NCBI GenBank assembly: GCA_037446725.1
Contig: JBBIIC010000009.1
Span: 1 to 64,000 of the forward strand
DNA length: 64,000 nt
Source: JBBIIC01 sp037446725
GTDB lineage: Bacteria; Actinomycetota; Coriobacteriia; Anaerosomatales; SLCP01
Direction of reading: 5' to 3'
Part shown: positions 34,986-42,763 of the stretch, piece by piece
Numbering within the stretch: position 1 is the stretch's first letter
Layout: every line of letters begins with the position of its first letter
The notes under the pieces: generated by a model
What the model was told of the DNA's origin: nothing
The model's database searches: none
What the model saw: only the letters and a program-made list of their open reading frames with translations
Position numbers and translations under genes: made by a program

Positions 34986-37049
34986 TTGGGCGCACCTGCA
35001 ACTGACAAGGTCAGAAACGTCGTGCTCGTCGGCCACGGGGGATCGGGGAAGACATCGCTTGCCGAGGCCATACTGCACATCGCCGGCGTGACGCACCGGC
35101 TCGGCAGCGTTGACGACGAGCACTCGAACCTCGATTACGACCCCGAGGAGATTCGCCGCAAGAGCTCCATCAGCCTCGCGCTGGCCCCCGTGGTGCACGA
35201 CGGAGTCAAGATCAACATCATCGACACCCCCGGCTACGCCGACTTCCTCGGGGACGCGGTAGCCGGTATGGCGGCCGCGGAGATGGCCCTGTTCGTGGTG
35301 GACGCTGTCGCCGGTCCGCAGGTGCAGACCGAACGGCTGTGGCGCATCGCCGGTCAGATGGGCATCGCGCGTGCGGTCATCATCAACCGGATGGACAAGG
35401 AGAACGCCAGTTTCGATGGCGTCATGGCGAGCCTTGACGAGAAGTTCGGCCACCGGGTCGGTCCCGTCCAGATCCCGATGGGCGCCGAGTCGGACTTCCG
35501 CGGCGTCATCGACGTGATCCGCATGAAGGCTTACCACCACGAGGGTGACAAGGAAGAGGTGAGCGACATCCCCGAGGACCTTCGGCCTGCGGCCGAGGCG
35601 GCCCGGGAGAAGCTCACCGAACTCGTCGCCGAAGCGGACGATGAGCTCATGGAGAAGTACCTCCTCGAGGGCGAGCGCCTCACCCAAGAGGAGCTCGAGA
35701 TGCTCCTCGACAAGGCCATCTACCAGGGCATCTTCATCCCCGTGTTCGTGGCGTCCGCTACCGCACTGCACGGCGTGGAGGACCTGCTCGATGAGATCGT
35801 GTCCTTCTTCCCGCAGCCGACCGCCCACGGTCCCATAGCCACCGTCGACGGCGGCGAACGCGAGGTCAGCATCGAGGGCGCCACCTCGGCATTCGTCTTC
35901 AAGACCGTCTCGGACCCCTACATCGGGCGCCTCAACTACGTGAAGGTCGTCTCCGGGACGCTGACGCCGAACACCGAGCTCGTCAACTCCCGTACCGGCA
36001 AGAAGGAGCGCGTCGGTCACGTGTACAAGGTCATCGGCAAGGACGCGACCGACGTCCAGGCGGTTCCCGCGGGCGACATCGCGGTCCTGCCGAAGCTCTC
36101 AGACACGATCACCGGCGACACGCTCTCGGCCGACGGCTCGGTCGCATTCGCGCCGCTGCCGCTGCCCGAGCCCCTGTACCCCGTCGCGATCCAGGCCAAG
36201 ACGAAGGCTGACGAGGACAAGCTCGGCACGGCGCTCAACAAGCTGGTGGAAGAGGAGCCGACCCTCCACCTCAAGCGTGACGAAGAGACGCACCAGACGG
36301 TCCTTTCCGGTCTGGGAGACGTGCAGATCGACGTGGCCCTTGCGCACTTGCGCGACCGGTACCACGTCGAAGCGGAGACTATCGACATCCGGATCCCCTA
36401 CCGTGAGACGATCCGCAAGAGCGCGAGCGCCCAGGGCCGCCACAAGAAGCAGACCGGCGGTTCGGGACAGTTCGGTGACTGCTGGCTACGCCTCGAGCCG
36501 AACCCCGGCAAGGGTTACGAGTTCATCGACGAGATCGTCGGCGGCAAGATACCGAGACAGTTCATTCCTCACGTAGACAAGGGCATCCAGGACACAATGG
36601 CCCACGGAGTCCTTGCGGGCTATCCGGTCGTCGATGTCAAGGCAGCGGTCTACGACGGCTCCTATCACTCGGTCGACAGCTCGGAGATCGCGTTCAAGAC
36701 GGCGGCTCGTATCGCGTTCCGCGCCGCCGCAGAGAAGGCCGACATCGCACTGCTCGAGCCGATCGCCACTCTCGAGATCGAGGTGCCCGACGAGTACGCG
36801 GGTGCGGTCATGGGCGACGTCAGCTCGATGCGAGGCCGGATTCTCGGCATGGACTCCCCTGAGGCGGGCGTCCAGACCATCAAGGCGCAGGCGCCCTACG
36901 CCGAGGTCGTCCACTACTCGCCGCACCTCCGCTCAATCACGAGCGGCACCGGGACATACACCATCTCGGTCGACGAGTACGCCGAGGTTCCGTTCGACAT
37001 GGCGAAGAAGATCGTCGAGCAGGCGAAAGCGGAAAAGGAGTCATCCTAG
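34986..37049 (+). CDS. EF-G-like translation GTPase (EF-G2 type)
   Basis: 687-residue elongation factor G paralogue. The G1 loop is VGHGGSGKTSLAEA (usual EF-G: GHIDAGKTT) and G3 is DTPGYADF, where the catalytic His of DTPGH is Tyr. G4 is INRMDKENA. Domains II-V follow, with RETIRKSASAQGRHKKQTGGSGQFGDCWLRLEP in domain IV and DVSSMRGRILGMDSPEAGVQTIKAQAPYAEVVHY in domain V. This matches the EF-G2/FusA2 subfamily, of which a mycobacterial member is reported to lack GTPase activity. TTG at 34986 sits eight bases after AAGGAGG; an ATG at 34980 is in frame but only two bases from it. Monocistronic, ending in a strong hairpin. Confidence 0.88.
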   Translation: MGAPATDKVRNVVLVGHGGSGKTSLAEAILHIAGVTHRLGSVDDEHSNLDYDPEEIRRKSSISLALAPVVHDGVKINIIDTPGYADFLGDAVAGMAAAEMALFVVDAVAGPQVQTERLWRIAGQMGIARAVIINRMDKENASFDGVMASLDEKFGHRVGPVQIPMGAESDFRGVIDVIRMKAYHHEGDKEEVSDIPEDLRPAAEAAREKLTELVAEADDELMEKYLLEGERLTQEELEMLLDKAIYQGIFIPVFVASATALHGVEDLLDEIVSFFPQPTAHGPIATVDGGEREVSIEGATSAFVFKTVSDPYIGRLNYVKVVSGTLTPNTELVNSRTGKKERVGHVYKVIGKDATDVQAVPAGDIAVLPKLSDTITGDTLSADGSVAFAPLPLPEPLYPVAIQAKTKADEDKLGTALNKLVEEEPTLHLKRDEETHQTVLSGLGDVQIDVALAHLRDRYHVEAETIDIRIPYRETIRKSASAQGRHKKQTGGSGQFGDCWLRLEPNPGKGYEFIDEIVGGKIPRQFIPHVDKGIQDTMAHGVLAGYPVVDVKAAVYDGSYHSVDSSEIAFKTAARIAFRAAAEKADIALLEPIATLEIEVPDEYAGAVMGDVSSMRGRILGMDSPEAGVQTIKAQAPYAEVVHYSPHLRSITSGTGTYTISVDEYAEVPFDMAKKIVEQAKAEKESS

Positions 37050-37060
37050 CTGCGACACGC

Positions 37061-37088
37061 ACGCGGCCCGGCATACGCCGGGCCGCGT
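37061..37088. terminator. Bidirectional terminator between EF-G gene and tRNA-Arg
   Basis: ACGCGGCCCGGC (37061-37072) pairs perfectly with GCCGGGCCGCGT (37077-37088) around ATAC. It lies 12 bases after the plus-strand EF-G stop and 13 bases past the 3' end of the minus-strand tRNA-Arg, so it can serve both. No T-run, as often in high-GC genomes. Confidence 0.75.
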
Positions 37089-37100
37089 GGTGTGATCCGA

Positions 37101-37176
37101 TGGTGCCCTCGACAGGATTCGAACCTGTGGCCTTCTGCTCCGGAGGCAGACGCTCTATCCACTGAGCTACGAGGGC
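37101..37176 (-). tRNA. tRNA-Arg (anticodon CCG)
   Basis: 76-nt cloverleaf on the minus strand: acceptor GCCCTCG/CGAGGGC with discriminator A and encoded CCA (complement of 37101-37103), D-arm AGCTCAGTGGATAGAGC, anticodon arm TCTGC-CTCCGGA-GCAGA with CCG at 34-36, T-arm GGTTCGAATCC. Reads CGG arginine codons. Confidence 0.96.
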
Positions 37177-37250
37177 GAGCGCACCGCACTCTACCATACC
37201 GACAGCGACGTCACTAGGGCCGGAGCGAGCCCGAACAGGAAGGCGGCGGG

Positions 37251-38153
37251 GTGCTCGGACAGGTGCTTCTCATCGTCAATCCCGCGGCACGCCACGGTGT
37301 GACCGCGGAGCTCGTCCCCTTCGTCACCGGGCTCCTCGACGGGCAGATCGACTACGAGCTGGTCCTCACCGAGGGACCGGGGCACGCCACTGTGCTCGCC
37401 CGGGAAGCATCGGCTGTTGACACGGTCGTTGCCGTCGGCGGTGACGGGACCGTCTTCGAGGTGCTTAACGGCCTGATGCAGATCCCTCGCGACGAGCGTC
37501 CCGCCCTCGCGCTCCTCCCCACCGGCTCCGGCAACGATTACCGGCGAACGCTCGGCATCTCGACCGATCTGGCCACAGCGGCACGTCAGCTCATCGGCGG
37601 GGTCCGCACGTCACGGGATGTCGGCGTCGTGAACGACGAGTACTTCGCGAACTCAGTCGCTGTCGGGCTCGACGCCCGCGTCACAGCCAAGGCCGTCGAA
37701 CTCAAGGCTCGAACCGGGTGGTCCGGCATGATGCTCTACATGCGCGCCCTGTTCGTCGTCCTCTTCCGGCAGTTCCACTCTCATCCCGTGTTGCTCGGTA
37801 TCGACGGGAGCGCTCCGGTCGAGCGCCACCTGCTGCTCATAGCGGCGACCAATGGACCGACGTACGGCGGGGGGTTCAAGATCACCCCCAACGCGAGACC
37901 CGACGACGGCCTGTTGGACATCTGCGTGATCGACAGGGTGACCCTCCTCGGCGCACTGCTGCGACTACCGTTCGTGGTCGTCGGTCATCACGGATGGATG
38001 AAGCCGGTGAAGCTCGAGCGCCACGCCTCGGTCCTCATCGAGTCGGAAGTGCCGATCGAGGGCCAGATCGACGGCGAAGTCACGCTCGCCTCCACCTATG
38101 AGATCTCGGTCCTCCCCGACGCGCTCGACGTCATCGTGCCCGGGAGGTGGTAG
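37251..38153 (+). CDS. Diacylglycerol/lipid kinase family protein
   Basis: 300-residue DagK/YegS-type lipid kinase. The catalytic domain shows LLIVNPAARHG at the start, AVGGDGTVFEVLNGL (the GGDGT nucleotide-binding motif near residue 64) and LALLPTGSGNDYRRTLG. The C-terminal half has NGPTYGGGFKITPNARPDDGLLDICVID, the conserved beta-sandwich signature. Likely phosphorylates diacylglycerol to phosphatidate, feeding the same pathway as the adjacent plsY. GTG start preceded by AGGAAGG. The stop lies just before the plsY start. Confidence 0.9.
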   Translation: MLGQVLLIVNPAARHGVTAELVPFVTGLLDGQIDYELVLTEGPGHATVLAREASAVDTVVAVGGDGTVFEVLNGLMQIPRDERPALALLPTGSGNDYRRTLGISTDLATAARQLIGGVRTSRDVGVVNDEYFANSVAVGLDARVTAKAVELKARTGWSGMMLYMRALFVVLFRQFHSHPVLLGIDGSAPVERHLLLIAATNGPTYGGGFKITPNARPDDGLLDICVIDRVTLLGALLRLPFVVVGHHGWMKPVKLERHASVLIESEVPIEGQIDGEVTLASTYEISVLPDALDVIVPGRW

Positions 38154-38155
38154 GG

Positions 38156-38947
38156 GTGACACTGGTCTCGCTCGTCGAGCAGAGCATCGCGATGCGGATG
38201 TCGCTCCTGACGTTCGTTCAGGAGGTCGGTGTCGGGCAGTTGTACGCTCTCCTGTGGCCTGTCGCTGTCATGTTCGTCGGAGCCTACCTCATCGGGTCCA
38301 TCCCATTCGCCTACATCATCGTCAAGGCCGTCGCGGGTGAAGACATAACCGACCACGGAACCGGCAACGTGGGCGCCATGAACGTCAGGCGCACGACCGG
38401 CTCGTGGGGCTGGTTCGTCGTCGCCATGCTCGCCGACGCACTGAAGGGCTTCGTGCCCACCCTGGCCGCCGTGACCGTCCCACTGACGCTCATCGACCCC
38501 GCGCTGCCCGCAGGCGGTGCCCTCTGGAGCGGACAGGCCGCGCCGTTCGCCGCCGCTGCGCTCTACGGACCCCAGGCGGTCGTGCTCGGCGCGGTGGTGG
38601 GCCACAACTACTCGCTGTGGCTCTCGCTCGCGAAGCGACGCTGGCTCGGCGGGAAGGGCCTCGCCACCGGCGGAGGCGCGCTCCTCGCGTACAACTGGCA
38701 GTACTTCCTCATCGTCGTCGGTGTGGGGCTCGCGGTCATCGCGCTCACCCGGTACATGATGGCGGGGCAGGTAAGCGCCGCGCTCTCCCTACCCGCGTAC
38801 ACGCTTCTCACCGGCCAACCCGACACCCTGTTCGTCGTGGTGCTGGGCGGACTCGTCTACCTGAGGCATCACCGGCGTTTCGTCGGGCTCATCAAGGGGC
38901 GTGAGCCGAAACTCTACGTCGAGGACGGTATGGGTCCGCGAGGCTGA
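38156..38947 (+). CDS. plsY: Glycerol-3-phosphate acyltransferase PlsY
   Basis: 263-residue integral membrane acyltransferase that makes lysophosphatidate from acyl-phosphate and glycerol-3-phosphate. PlsY motifs are GAYLIGSIPFAYIIVK, DHGTGNVGAMNVRRTTG, GAVVGHNYSLWL and KRRWLGGKGLATGGGALL. About 35 residues precede the usual first helix, longer than most PlsY. GTG at 38156 lies eight bases after GGGAGG; an in-frame GTG at 38147 overlaps that site and is less likely. Immediately follows the lipid kinase gene. Confidence 0.92.
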   Translation: MTLVSLVEQSIAMRMSLLTFVQEVGVGQLYALLWPVAVMFVGAYLIGSIPFAYIIVKAVAGEDITDHGTGNVGAMNVRRTTGSWGWFVVAMLADALKGFVPTLAAVTVPLTLIDPALPAGGALWSGQAAPFAAAALYGPQAVVLGAVVGHNYSLWLSLAKRRWLGGKGLATGGGALLAYNWQYFLIVVGVGLAVIALTRYMMAGQVSAALSLPAYTLLTGQPDTLFVVVLGGLVYLRHHRRFVGLIKGREPKLYVEDGMGPRG

Positions 38948-38978
38948 TGCGTTGCTCCGGCCGTCAGTGCTGGCAGCA

Positions 38979-39005
38979 CGAAGGCCGGCACACGGCCGGC
39001 CTTCG
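38979..39005. terminator. Bidirectional terminator between plsY and ferredoxin gene
   Basis: CGAAGGCCGGC (38979-38989) pairs with GCCGGCCTTCG (38995-39005) around a 5-nt loop, between the convergent plsY and ferredoxin genes. Confidence 0.75.
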
Positions 39006-39026
39006 CAGAATGCATGTCGCACGACA

Positions 39027-39200
39027 CTACATCGAGATCGCTTCGCTCGGGCACGCGTCGACGCAGATGCCGCACTCGGTGCAGTCGTCCGGCCGCGCGA
39101 GAACGGCGACGTCCTCGAGGTCGTAGCAGCTCTGCGGGCACTCGTCCACGCAGATGCCGCATGCGGTGCAGAGGTTCGAGTCGACGACGGGAATTGCCAT
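39027..39200 (-). CDS. Small 2x[4Fe-4S] ferredoxin
   Basis: 57-residue bacterial ferredoxin with two cluster motifs, CTACGICVDECPQSC and CTECGICVDACP, typical of clostridial-type electron carriers. ATG at 39200 is preceded by GGAGAAAGG. It could serve as the ferredoxin partner of Rnf or other oxidoreductases; that link is inference. Convergent with plsY and upstream of no gene on its strand within 20 bases of its stop. Confidence 0.93.
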   Translation of the reverse strand: MAIPVVDSNLCTACGICVDECPQSCYDLEDVAVLARPDDCTECGICVDACPSEAISM

Positions 39201-39276
39201 GCCTGGTTCCTTTCTCCGGTGAAGCCTGCGCCCCTCAGGGTGGCGCCATGATAGCACGCACCGGAGCGGGGCCACA

Positions 39277-40839
39277 CTACAGCACTGTCGCCGCGATCTC
39301 GGCGGGACTCCAGAGGCAGAACGGATAGGTACGGTCGGTCAACACCTGTGCTTCGCCCACCTGGCGTTCGAGAGCGGCCCTTCGTGCGCGAAGCTCGATC
39401 GCGAGCGGTTCGACCAGTGCCCCCAGCTGTTCGTTCACTGCGCGGATCCGCAGGCCCAGCGCCTTGCGGTCCGCGCCGGTGGCGGAGATCGCCTCGACGA
39501 GGGCGCGCTTCTCCTCGGCAAGCGCAAGGGCCTCGCGCCGCTCCTCGCTCGACGCGAACTCCAGCTCGCCGAGCATCTCGTCGGGGTTGTGGGCTACGCG
39601 ATGCAGCTGGCGATCCATCTCCGCGAGATCCTCCTTCCGGACCGCCACGGCCCCGAGCGGGAGATACATCGTGAGCGACGCGACGGAATGCGGGGGAAGC
39701 GTCACCCCCCACCAGCGCTCAGCCAGAGCGTCCGTGATGCGGTCGTAGCGGTCGCCGCCGACCCCGTGGATGAACAGGTCCGCAACGAACGCACGCACGA
39801 AGAGCGTCAGCGTCACCGCGCGGGGCACCAGGAGTGCCCCCGACGCGGCGAGGGCGGCCGCCGCTTCTGCTGGGGTGGGCGGCAGCTTCGTCACCGTCCC
39901 GCCGTTCGAACGGAGCGTGACCTCCTCTCCCGTTTTCTCGACGAACACCGGCCTTCTGCTCTGCGCCTCAAGCACCCAGAAGGGCACCTCGACCCGGCCG
40001 CCCGCTACCTCGAGGTCGGGGAACGGCTGCGCCGCCGAGCGGACCCGGTGGAGCGTCCGGTACTCGGCGAGCTCGGCGTTGTAGGCGCCCGCGAAGCGCT
40101 CGGCGTCCAGCAGGATGTCCACCGCGTATGACCGGAACGAATCGGTCGCCGAAAGCGCGGTGACCGGCAGCTCGAGGTAGCCGGTGAGGTTCCCTTCGAA
40201 TCGGCGCCGTGCTCCCGTGACGAGTTCGGCCAGCGAGCGACTGTGAGGCACCGAGGCCCTCATCGCCTCACAGAACGCCGCGAAGTGCCGCCCGATGGCT
40301 GGTGTAGGGAGCGTCTCCAGCACGGCGGCGGTCGCCGAACAGAAGTCCTCGATACGGGCGGCGGAAGGCACGGGGGTGCACGCGTAGCACGAGTCGCTGC
40401 GTCCCTCCGCAAGGTACTGACGCCAGCGCGTGACGCCCGGGACCAGGCATGGCGCGGTCATCCCGACCCCGTCGAAACCATCGGTATCCACAACGATGTC
40501 GAGACCGGTGCCACCGGTCTCGCGCGCGAGCCTCTCCACGAGGAAGTCCTTGACCCACACGCCCGCGTGAAACAGATCGGGCTGGTGTCCGGTAACGATG
40601 AGCGGACCTGCGCCCGGCGGACGGGCGGCGAGACCCATGCGATCGGTGGAGCGGGCCGCGCACTCCAGCAGTTCTCGCCGAGCCCGTGCGCGCAGATTGC
40701 CCGCTGCCACGCCTGCGATGCGGAAGTCCCACTCCGCGAGGGCCCGCTCGTTCGCACGCGCAAGCTCCGCCCATTCGTCGAGAGGCGGACGAACGACCAG
40801 TTCGCCGTGACCCGATGGCATGGAAGCTCTCGCACGCAT
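39277..40839 (-). CDS. bshC: BshC-type cysteine-adding enzyme (bacillithiol synthesis)
   Basis: 520-residue protein of the BshC family, the enzyme proposed to add cysteine to glucosaminyl-malate as the last step of bacillithiol synthesis. Recognisable features: PLIVTGHQPDLFHAGVWVKDFLVERLA, IVVDTDGFDGVGMTAPCL, VFVEKTGEEVTLRSNGGTV and a C-terminal coiled-coil (REALALAEEKRALVEAISAT... and LEPLAIELRARRAALERQVGEAQ). Length is close to the family's usual 530-540. The bshB-like deacetylase gene ends 10 bases upstream. Actinobacteria usually make mycothiol, so this is unusual. ATG at 40839 chosen; GTG at 40842 is equivalent. Confidence 0.78.
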   Translation of the reverse strand: MRARASMPSGHGELVVRPPLDEWAELARANERALAEWDFRIAGVAAGNLRARARRELLECAARSTDRMGLAARPPGAGPLIVTGHQPDLFHAGVWVKDFLVERLARETGGTGLDIVVDTDGFDGVGMTAPCLVPGVTRWRQYLAEGRSDSCYACTPVPSAARIEDFCSATAAVLETLPTPAIGRHFAAFCEAMRASVPHSRSLAELVTGARRRFEGNLTGYLELPVTALSATDSFRSYAVDILLDAERFAGAYNAELAEYRTLHRVRSAAQPFPDLEVAGGRVEVPFWVLEAQSRRPVFVEKTGEEVTLRSNGGTVTKLPPTPAEAAAALAASGALLVPRAVTLTLFVRAFVADLFIHGVGGDRYDRITDALAERWWGVTLPPHSVASLTMYLPLGAVAVRKEDLAEMDRQLHRVAHNPDEMLGELEFASSEERREALALAEEKRALVEAISATGADRKALGLRIRAVNEQLGALVEPLAIELRARRAALERQVGEAQVLTDRTYPFCLWSPAEIAATVL

Positions 40840-40849
40840 CACCGAGGCC

Positions 40850-41533
40850 CTAGACCAACGCGTCTACGGAGCGGATACCGACGGGCTCATCGGAGAAGAA
40901 CGGCTCTGCCGCAGCGGTGCCAATCGTCCCGCCCCACATGCGGGCAACGCCCTCCATCACCTCGACCAGACCCGCGTTCGCGGGATTCGCCGAGAACTGC
41001 GACCGATACGCACGCAAGGCTTCGAGCTTGGTGTCGAGGTCTTCACTCACGTCCACGACGAACGAGGGCTCCCGAACCAGCCGGAGGTGGACGGCCATGT
41101 AGCGGTACGCTCTCGCAGGGTAGTGGGGCTCCCCAGACATCTCGGTCTTGGTGAGTTTCGACCAGAACCGTGCTGCCTGGACGACCTGAGAGGCCGCGAT
41201 GTGATCGGGATGTGCGTCGACCGGATACGGACCGAAGACCACGCGAGGCCTGAGCTCCCTGAGAACCTCCGCAAGCGCGGTACGCGCTTCAACGGTGTCG
41301 AACAACCGGCGGTTCGGCAGGTCGAGGATCCTTCTCTCGTGCACGCCGAGGATCCGCGCCGCCTCGGCGGCCTCCGACAGTCGCGTCTCGCGGCTACCGG
41401 CGGGAGTCGGCTCCCCGTCGGTGAGGTCGACGATGGCGACCGACAGGCCCCGCCGGGTCATGCCGGCGATCGTGCCGCCCATGCCGATCTCGACATCGTC
41501 GGGATGCGCGCCGACGCATACGACATCCGTCAC
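40850..41533 (-). CDS. bshB1: PIG-L family deacetylase, BshB1-like
   Basis: 227-residue zinc-dependent N-acetylglucosaminyl deacetylase. Zinc-binding residues are in VGAHPDDVEIGMGGTI (near residue 8) and VDAHPDHIAASQV (near 108); ARILGVHERRILDLPNRRL and YRSQFSANP fit the BshB1 subgroup. In bacillithiol synthesis it removes acetyl from GlcNAc-malate. Pairing with bshC supports that role. GTG overlaps the stop of the glycosyltransferase gene (GTGA at 41530-41533). The BshA glycosyltransferase was not found here. Confidence 0.8.
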   Translation of the reverse strand: MTDVVCVGAHPDDVEIGMGGTIAGMTRRGLSVAIVDLTDGEPTPAGSRETRLSEAAEAARILGVHERRILDLPNRRLFDTVEARTALAEVLRELRPRVVFGPYPVDAHPDHIAASQVVQAARFWSKLTKTEMSGEPHYPARAYRYMAVHLRLVREPSFVVDVSEDLDTKLEALRAYRSQFSANPANAGLVEVMEGVARMWGGTIGTAAAEPFFSDEPVGIRSVDALV

Positions 41534-42243
41534 GACAATCGAGCCTCCTCCGCTTCCAACGCTCGTTTCCACACGCGCATGTAGTAGCCGAAGCGGTGCT
41601 CGGGGTCGTCGAGCGCCGCGCCGAAGGAGCGGTCGCGATCACAGTAGATCCGTTCGACCGGAAGCTCCTTGACGAGGAGCCCGAGCCGGTGGGCCTTGGC
41701 CCACAACTCGACCGGCATCCCGTAGCCCGCCTCGGTGAGCTCGATCGTATCGAGTGCAGCCATCCGGTATGCCTTGAACCCGCAGAACGAATCGGTCAAC
41801 CCCCACCCGGTCACCCGATTGATCTCTGTGGTCACCCGCTGGTTGACCTCCTGTCGGTCCCCCGGGGCGATCATCCCGACCTCGGCGCTCTGGGGCAGAT
41901 AGCGGCTCCCCGAGACGATGTCCCAGCCCTCGTCGACCGTGGCGAGGAACCGGGGGATATGAGCCGGCTCGTGCTGGCCGTCGCAGTCCATCGTCAGCAC
42001 CCGCTCGCACCCGCGTGCCCGTGCGACCGAGAACCCCTCGGCAAGCGCACGCCCGTAGCCCATGTTGTAGGGATGCGTGATGACCGACACGTCATGGCGT
42101 GCCGCAAGGGCGGCGACCGTGTCGTCCGTCGAGCCGTCATCAACGACGAGAATGTCGCCGTGAAAATAGCGGCGCACGGCGTCGAGGACCGAATCGACGG
42201 TGGCTTCTTCATTGTAGACAGGCAACAAGACCGCGTCGGCCAT
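41530..42243 (-). CDS. Family 2 glycosyltransferase
   Basis: 237-residue GT-A fold glycosyltransferase of the dolichol-phosphate-sugar synthase type. It shows LLPVYNEEATVDSVLDAV, ILVVDDGSTDDTV (nucleotide-sugar binding) and VLTMDCDGQHEPAHIP (the metal-binding Asp-x-Asp). No C-terminal membrane helix is seen. Acceptor unknown. Overlaps the deacetylase gene downstream, hence co-translated. It is not a GT4 BshA, so it is unlikely to supply GlcNAc-malate. Confidence 0.85.
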   Translation of the reverse strand: MADAVLLPVYNEEATVDSVLDAVRRYFHGDILVVDDGSTDDTVAALAARHDVSVITHPYNMGYGRALAEGFSVARARGCERVLTMDCDGQHEPAHIPRFLATVDEGWDIVSGSRYLPQSAEVGMIAPGDRQEVNQRVTTEINRVTGWGLTDSFCGFKAYRMAALDTIELTEAGYGMPVELWAKAHRLGLLVKELPVERIYCDRDRSFGAALDDPEHRFGYYMRVWKRALEAEEARLS

Positions 42244-42254
42244 CGCGGAAAGTC

Positions 42255-42701
42255 CTATCTCGCCGGAGTACCCGGTACGGGAGACTCTCGGACCTCGAAC
42301 GAGGTCACCGTCCGAACCTGGGGGCCGAGCATACCACCCACCGAGCAGTACTTCTCCTCGGAAAGCTCTATCGAGCGGCGGACCGCCTCCTCGGACACGC
42401 CGATGCCCGTGACGATGTAGTGGAGCCGGATCTCTGTGTAGATCTTCGGGTACTCGTCGGTGCGCTGGTCGCCCTCGACGACGATCTCAATCCCCCGGAC
42501 GTCCTGGCGCTTCTTCTCGAGGATGGAGATCACGTCCATGGCGGTGCAGCCTGCGATCCCATAGAGCACGAGTTCGATGGGGCGCGCGCCGGTCCCCTCG
42601 CCCCGGTACTCGGGACGGGCATCCATCACGATGCCGTGACCCGCCTCGTCCCATCCCACGAACTGCCGGTTGCTCGTCCAACGAACGTGAACCTTGTCCA
42701 T
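42255..42701 (-). CDS. OsmC-family protein
   Basis: 148-residue OsmC/Ohr-fold protein. The two redox cysteines of the family are recognisable in LVLYGIAGCTAMDVISILEKKRQ and SEEKYCSVGGML. Members reduce organic hydroperoxides with thiols; the YhfA-like subgroup has no proven substrate. Location beside thiol-synthesis genes fits a thiol-dependent function, which is inference. ATG, 11 bases before the glycosyltransferase gene. Confidence 0.88.
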   Translation of the reverse strand: MDKVHVRWTSNRQFVGWDEAGHGIVMDARPEYRGEGTGARPIELVLYGIAGCTAMDVISILEKKRQDVRGIEIVVEGDQRTDEYPKIYTEIRLHYIVTGIGVSEEAVRRSIELSEEKYCSVGGMLGPQVRTVTSFEVRESPVPGTPAR

Positions 42702-42763
42702 ACACCGCGCCTCTCCGCAGGGGCCACGTACTGCGGTGTATGTACCCCTCGACGAGGTCCGTC

